DNA of 64,000 nucleotides, taken from positions 8,852,001 through 8,916,000 of the forward strand of contig OZ021729.1 of NCBI GenBank assembly GCA_963978545.1. Reading direction: 5' to 3'. The notes under the pieces were generated by a model. It had not been told where the DNA came from. It was given only the letters and a program-made list of their open reading frames with translations, and did not search any database. Below are positions 60,675 to 64,000 of the stretch, piece after piece (position 1 is the stretch's first letter; the number at the start of each line of letters is the position of its first letter). Both the position numbers and the translations under genes were made by a program. Source of the DNA: Linyphia triangularis. Its lineage: Eukaryota; Arthropoda; Arachnida; Araneae; Linyphiidae.

Positions 60675-60822
60675 AAGACCCATACAAGAATTATCGCAAA
60701 AAATATCGCCAAACTAGCCATTTATTCTAAATGAAGGATGAAAATATACAAACGGTAGATGACACAAATCCACTTCAGTATTATAGTAATTGAAAGTTGT
60801 GCGATGTTCCTCACCCCTAGTT
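60085..60822 (-). repeat. Dispersed repeat family C, copy 4 (longest)
   Basis: Minus-strand copy of about 740 bp from CTAGGGGTGAGGAACATCGC (near 60822) to the AATGCTATACTTTCATTACC end (near 60090). The central A tract appears on + as a run of about 25 T (60650-60674). TGCGCATGCGCA, a perfect palindrome, lies near 60313. It interrupts the pyrimidine-rich region, which resumes at 60830. Confidence 0.8.
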
Positions 60823-60824
60823 TA

Positions 60825-61688
60825 TTCTCCGTCCGACCTGCAATTCATTTTCCTTAGTCACCATCTCTCTCTCTCTTTTTTCTTCTTTTTTTTCCACATA
60901 ATTCTCTTCTATCATCTTCTATATTGCATATGTCTTTATTATCTTCCTATTCACTGTAGTTTCTCTCTTTTCTAACATTCTCTTCTTATTTAATTTCCTT
61001 ATCCATTTTTGACAATATCACCTCTTAACTTCTTCTCCGTTATAACTATCAACTATTCTCATTTTTTTTTCTCTCCACAATTGTGTCTTTCTTTTTTCTC
61101 CGTCTCTTCTCTCTCGTACTTCTCTTTCTAAACATCTTATTCCTTTTCCTTATCATTTACCATCCATTTTTATCAATATCGTCTATTGATCTCTCCTCTC
61201 GCATAATTCTCTTATTATATGTATCTTTTATTACCTTTTCTATCCTCTATTCTCACCTCTAACGTATCTTTCTTTTCCATCCCTCTCCCTCTTAGCTCTC
61301 ACCTCTTTCTTCTATTCTCTTTCTCATTTTCTTCTTTCTCTCTTTTTACATTCTCTTACCTGTAATCTTTTTTTTTTACTTTTCTCTCTATTATCTTCTC
61401 TGTCTTTTGCCCTCTTCTTAATTCCCTTTCTGTATTTTCTCTTATTCTATCCGCTCTATCTCTCCTTCCATCGACATCACCCTCATCTATTTCCCGCCTC
61501 ACAACCGTAATCCAAAATTTAATTTATTTCCCCTTTACCGTAATCCAGAACTTGGTTTATTTGCATTTCTTTTATGACACTTCTGTGTTTTCAAGTATGC
61601 AAAAAAAGCGAGAGGAATTTTTCCGCGGTAATTTTTGTTGCGTTTGCATTTTAGTCCCATTTGCAATTGTCTGAACAGTGTTTTAAAG
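60825..61688 (+). other. Pyrimidine-rich sequence (resumed)
   Basis: Strong C/T bias on + to about 61510 without a clear period. The 120-codon minus-strand frame at 61535-61897 crosses the boundary of the next mobile element and is not believed. Confidence 0.6.
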
Positions 61689-61692
61689 TTAA

Positions 61693-62423
61693 GGGGGTCC
61701 AGTACCGAAATTTCTTCAAGAATCCTAAATTTTTTTTTTTTTCTGATTTTAAAAAATAGTTCATACATTCCTGAAGAGAATGATGTTTTTAACTTATTCC
61801 TCCGGTGATTAAAACGCCACAAAATTACCTGTGATTTAAACATCACTAATGGGCGCAACACCTTGAAGCGTCTGCTTAAAGTGCGTTTTTCGAGCACTAG
61901 TGTTTTTCACAGATGTTGCATATTCAAATCGATATATCTCCAGAACCATTAACAATTGGCTATTCAAATTTTTGGAGCATTTAATTTATATGGCTTTAAA
62001 TATTTTTCTTCGCAGAATTTTATTTTTTTAATTCTGTTTTAAAATATAATATTTAGCGTAAAAGATAACATAAAAAAAGGCAAAAATTTCAATATTTTAA
62101 CTTTGATCATTTTTTTAATTTTTTTTAATTCACCTATCAAAATTCTGAGAAGACAAATTTTTTTTTATATAATTATGTATTACAAAAAGCTTTCATTTTG
62201 AAAAAAAAATTAATTTTTTCTTAACTTATATCAAAATACGCAAACATCAATTATTATAGATTTTTCTTGATTTTTAAATTTTTTTTAAATAACTAAACAC
62301 AATATTTAAAAAAAAACACCATTTTCTCAAAGATATATAAATAGTATCTCATACATAAAATAAATTTTTGACATAAAAATGTACATAAATAAAGTTTTTT
62401 TTTATTTTCGGTACCGGACCCCC
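61693..62423. mobile_element. TTAA-flanked non-autonomous element, 731 bp
   Basis: TTAA at 61689-61692 and 62424-62427. The left end is GGGGGTCCAGTACCGAAATT; the right, on the minus strand, is GGGGGTCCGGTACCGAAAAT, so the first 18 bp match at all but one position. There is no coding capacity. Terminal G runs plus TTAA recall the 39071-39779 element, though the interiors differ. Confidence 0.88.
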
Positions 62424-62637
62424 TTAATCACTTAAAATACAAGGTGTCCGTAAAAGAATGTCCCAGTAATAAATTTTAATTGTATCAACTATAAGCGTTG
62501 TAGAGTGTTGGTTCAAGGTCACAATTAAAGAGTATCTCAAGCAGTTTTAGATAAGCGCATACGCAAATATTGCTTTATTGTTTTCTTGCTTGCAGCGCCA
62601 AATACGCAAAATGTGGCAACTCTTCTGAGCGTAAACG

Positions 62638-62793
62638 TGCTAGCTTCTAGACCACGAGGTTGCGGATTCGAGTCCCGTGTAAGGCATGGCTGTTTGTAAA
62701 TGTATGTTGGCTTGTCTAATGACGAATGTTTCGGCGCATTATAGCCCTCGTGTTGCTGACGGCGCCAGATAATCTGAATACAATCAACCAACC
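62638..62793 (+). mobile_element. tRNA-derived SINE (family A), copy 4, 5'-truncated, inside the mariner
   Basis: It starts within the head at GTGCTAGCTTCTAGACC, has box B as GGATTCGAGTCCCG, then the usual 3' block and an ACAATCAACCAACC tail. Imperfect flanks TCTGAGCGTAAACG and TCAGAGCTTAAAGCG may be the target duplication. Confidence 0.85.
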
Positions 62794-62799
62794 TCAGAG

Positions 62800-64000
62800 C
62801 TTAAAGCGTTTTGTGTTCTTCAGTTTTCTAAAAGTTAATCTGTCCTTTCGTTTAAAGTTTAAATCCGACCACCCTCACGAACTTCTAGAACACGAAAGAG
62901 ATTCTCCAAAATTAAACATTTTCTGCGCTGTGCCCCGACATCGAGTGTACGGACCATTTTGTTTTGCCGAAGATACTGTAACAGGGGTTGCCTATCTGGA
63001 TGAGTTGAAAGACTGGCTCTTTCCCCAATTAGTAGAGGGTGAACCTATGAACTTTATTTGGCAACAGGACGGAGTCCCTCCCCATTGGAGTCTCTTTGTA
63101 CGAGAGTGGTTGAACATCGAAGTCCCTGACCGCTGGATTGGTCGTAATGGTCGAGGCGACAGAGCTCTTTGCCATTGACCTCCACTTTCACCTGACATAA
63201 CGCCATGCGATTTTTTCCTATGGGGCTTTATAAACGATCGTGTCTACGTTCCGCCGTTACCTAATAGACTGAGAGGCGACTGCAATTTTTGGACCCCATC
63301 GAACATCATTCTGAATTTTTTATAGAAATTGGGGAAAAGTGAGTAGATTACGAATCCACTGGTCTGCAATGGCAAAAATGGCCGAAACTGGTCAAAAATC
63401 GACTTTTAATAAGTTGAACTAAATCCGATTGCCAAATGCGCCATAACTTGCCAAATAATTAGCTTTTTTTTAATTATTATTTGGTAACCCTCACTCTTTA
63501 ATTTTCAATTAAGAAGGTTGCAGACGATTCGGATGTGTGGCTATGGCTTACTTGCATCTTTCACAAATGAGCCAAACTGGCAATAAACATTACGTCACTG
63601 ATGACGTAACTGATGTCGCCAATTCGGCTTACTTTTAAAAGATATAAGTTTGCCTAGCCAGAGATCAGAAATCGTTTGCCCTTTTTCTCATTGAAAATCA
63701 AATGCAGTAGGTTCCTAGACGAAAAAGTTTGTTCTCTTTTTGGCGAGTTATGACATATTTGGCAATCGGATTTTAATTCAACTCATTCCAAGTCAATTTT
63801 TGATCAGTTTCGGCCATTTTGGCCACCGCAGACCAGTGGATTCGTAATCTACTCACTTTTCTCCAATGTCTATAAAAAATTCAGAATGATATTCGATGGG
63901 GTCCAAAAATTGCAGTCGCCTCTCGGACTATAATAATTTGACCGAGTTGAGACACAGAATTGAAGAGGTTATTGCTTCCATTACACCGGACTTGCTAACC
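62800..64000 (+). pseudogene. DD41D (rosa/Visitor-type) mariner-like transposase pseudogene
   Basis: The + frame reads HPHELLEHERDSPKLNIFCA, RVYGPFCFAEDTVTG, then WQQDGVPPHW with the second catalytic Asp at codon 63068-63070. The third, in SPDITPCDFFLWG, is at 63194-63196. Exactly 41 codons separate them, which places it in the DD41D group of Tc1/mariner transposases. Codon 63177-63179 is TGA where this family normally has Trp, before PPLSPD. The N-terminal DNA-binding region and first catalytic Asp are lost near the SINE. The frame is then broken by a foldback insertion after YVPPLPN and resumes as LTELRHRIEEVIASITPDLL at the window end. Non-functional. Confidence 0.85.
63262..63940. mobile_element. 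Foldback element with ~175-bp inverted repeats, inside the transposase
   Basis: The left arm (about 63269-63440) begins GAGAGGCGACTGCAATTTTT. The right arm (about 63757-63935) is its near-perfect complement, ending TTGCAGTCGCCTCTC. The core of about 310 bp is non-coding. The imperfect ATAGACTGAG/ATAGTCCGAG continuation and TA-rich edges suggest a Tc1/mariner-type TA target, but the exact boundary is not fixed. Confidence 0.8.

Larger units (their letters stand above)
62440..64000 (+). mobile_element. DD41D mariner-like element, 3' end outside the window
   Basis: It begins CAAGGTGTCCGTAAAAGAAT, a mariner-type terminus, after TA at 62438-62439. It contains a SINE (62638-62793), the transposase pseudogene, and a foldback element (about 63262-63940). 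After the foldback the transposase C-terminus resumes and is open at the window edge. Confidence 0.75.

Noticed and set aside
61535..61897. 120-codon minus-strand frame
   Set aside because: It crosses the TTAA boundary of a mobile element at 61689 and has no recognised homology.

Overview
This is an AT-rich eukaryotic nuclear window with no gene of bacterial style, no operon, no ribosomal binding sites and no convincing intact protein-coding gene. The repeat types (tRNA-derived SINEs with an AACC-rich tail, hAT, piggyBac-like, Tc1 and DD41D mariner-like elements, Ty3/gypsy-like LTRs with a tRNA-Trp-like primer site) and the composition suggest an invertebrate, most likely an arthropod. An arachnid such as an orb-weaving spider is my guess from the style of the SINE and mariner sequences; that guess is inference and is not proven by the window. 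The window is best read as intergenic or intronic DNA.

Layout. 0-6 kb: a SINE split by a fragment of a second dispersed family (called B here), an inverted copy of B, a hAT-like MITE, an internally deleted LTR element, a 141-bp piggyBac-like MITE and a 36-bp triplet. 6.5-8.05 kb: a 91-bp CpG-rich satellite whose monomer-like relative lies at 20.8-21.07 kb. 8.1-18.5 kb: foldback DNA, a possible terminal exon, a LINE-like fragment, a scrambled Tc1 element at 11845-13156, a 230-bp dispersed duplication and one copy of dispersed family C. 18.5-26.8 kb: a second SINE-like element, a SPIN/Buster-like hAT MITE, an intact SINE with target duplications, a hAT-like element carrying another SINE, a 150-bp-arm foldback and a possible solo LTR. 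28-33 kb: local tandem duplications and a degenerate ~135-bp tandem array interrupted by a solo LTR. 33.9-44.3 kb: B copies with microsatellites, an 11-copy 153-bp array that stays partly open in one frame, a ~320-360-bp array invaded by two abutting TTAA-flanked elements, and a large TATG/TA microsatellite. 44.8-50.3 kb: a ~306-bp array split by a 3.68-kb hAT-like element with perfect 8-bp target duplications. 50.6-55.3 kb: an ATT microsatellite, a B copy split by a 698-bp hAT-like element, and a ~250-bp array. 56.5-61.5 kb: an 11-copy ~263-bp pyrimidine-rich satellite within a 5-kb C/T-strand-biased region. 61.7-64.0 kb: a TTAA-flanked element, then a DD41D mariner-like transposase pseudogene broken by a SINE, a nonsense codon and a foldback element; the mariner runs off the window.

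The features do not form a pathway. What the window does offer is a readable insertion history: several mobile elements landed inside other repeats, so the uninterrupted sister repeat supplies the empty site and the order of events. No new defence or enzymatic system was found.
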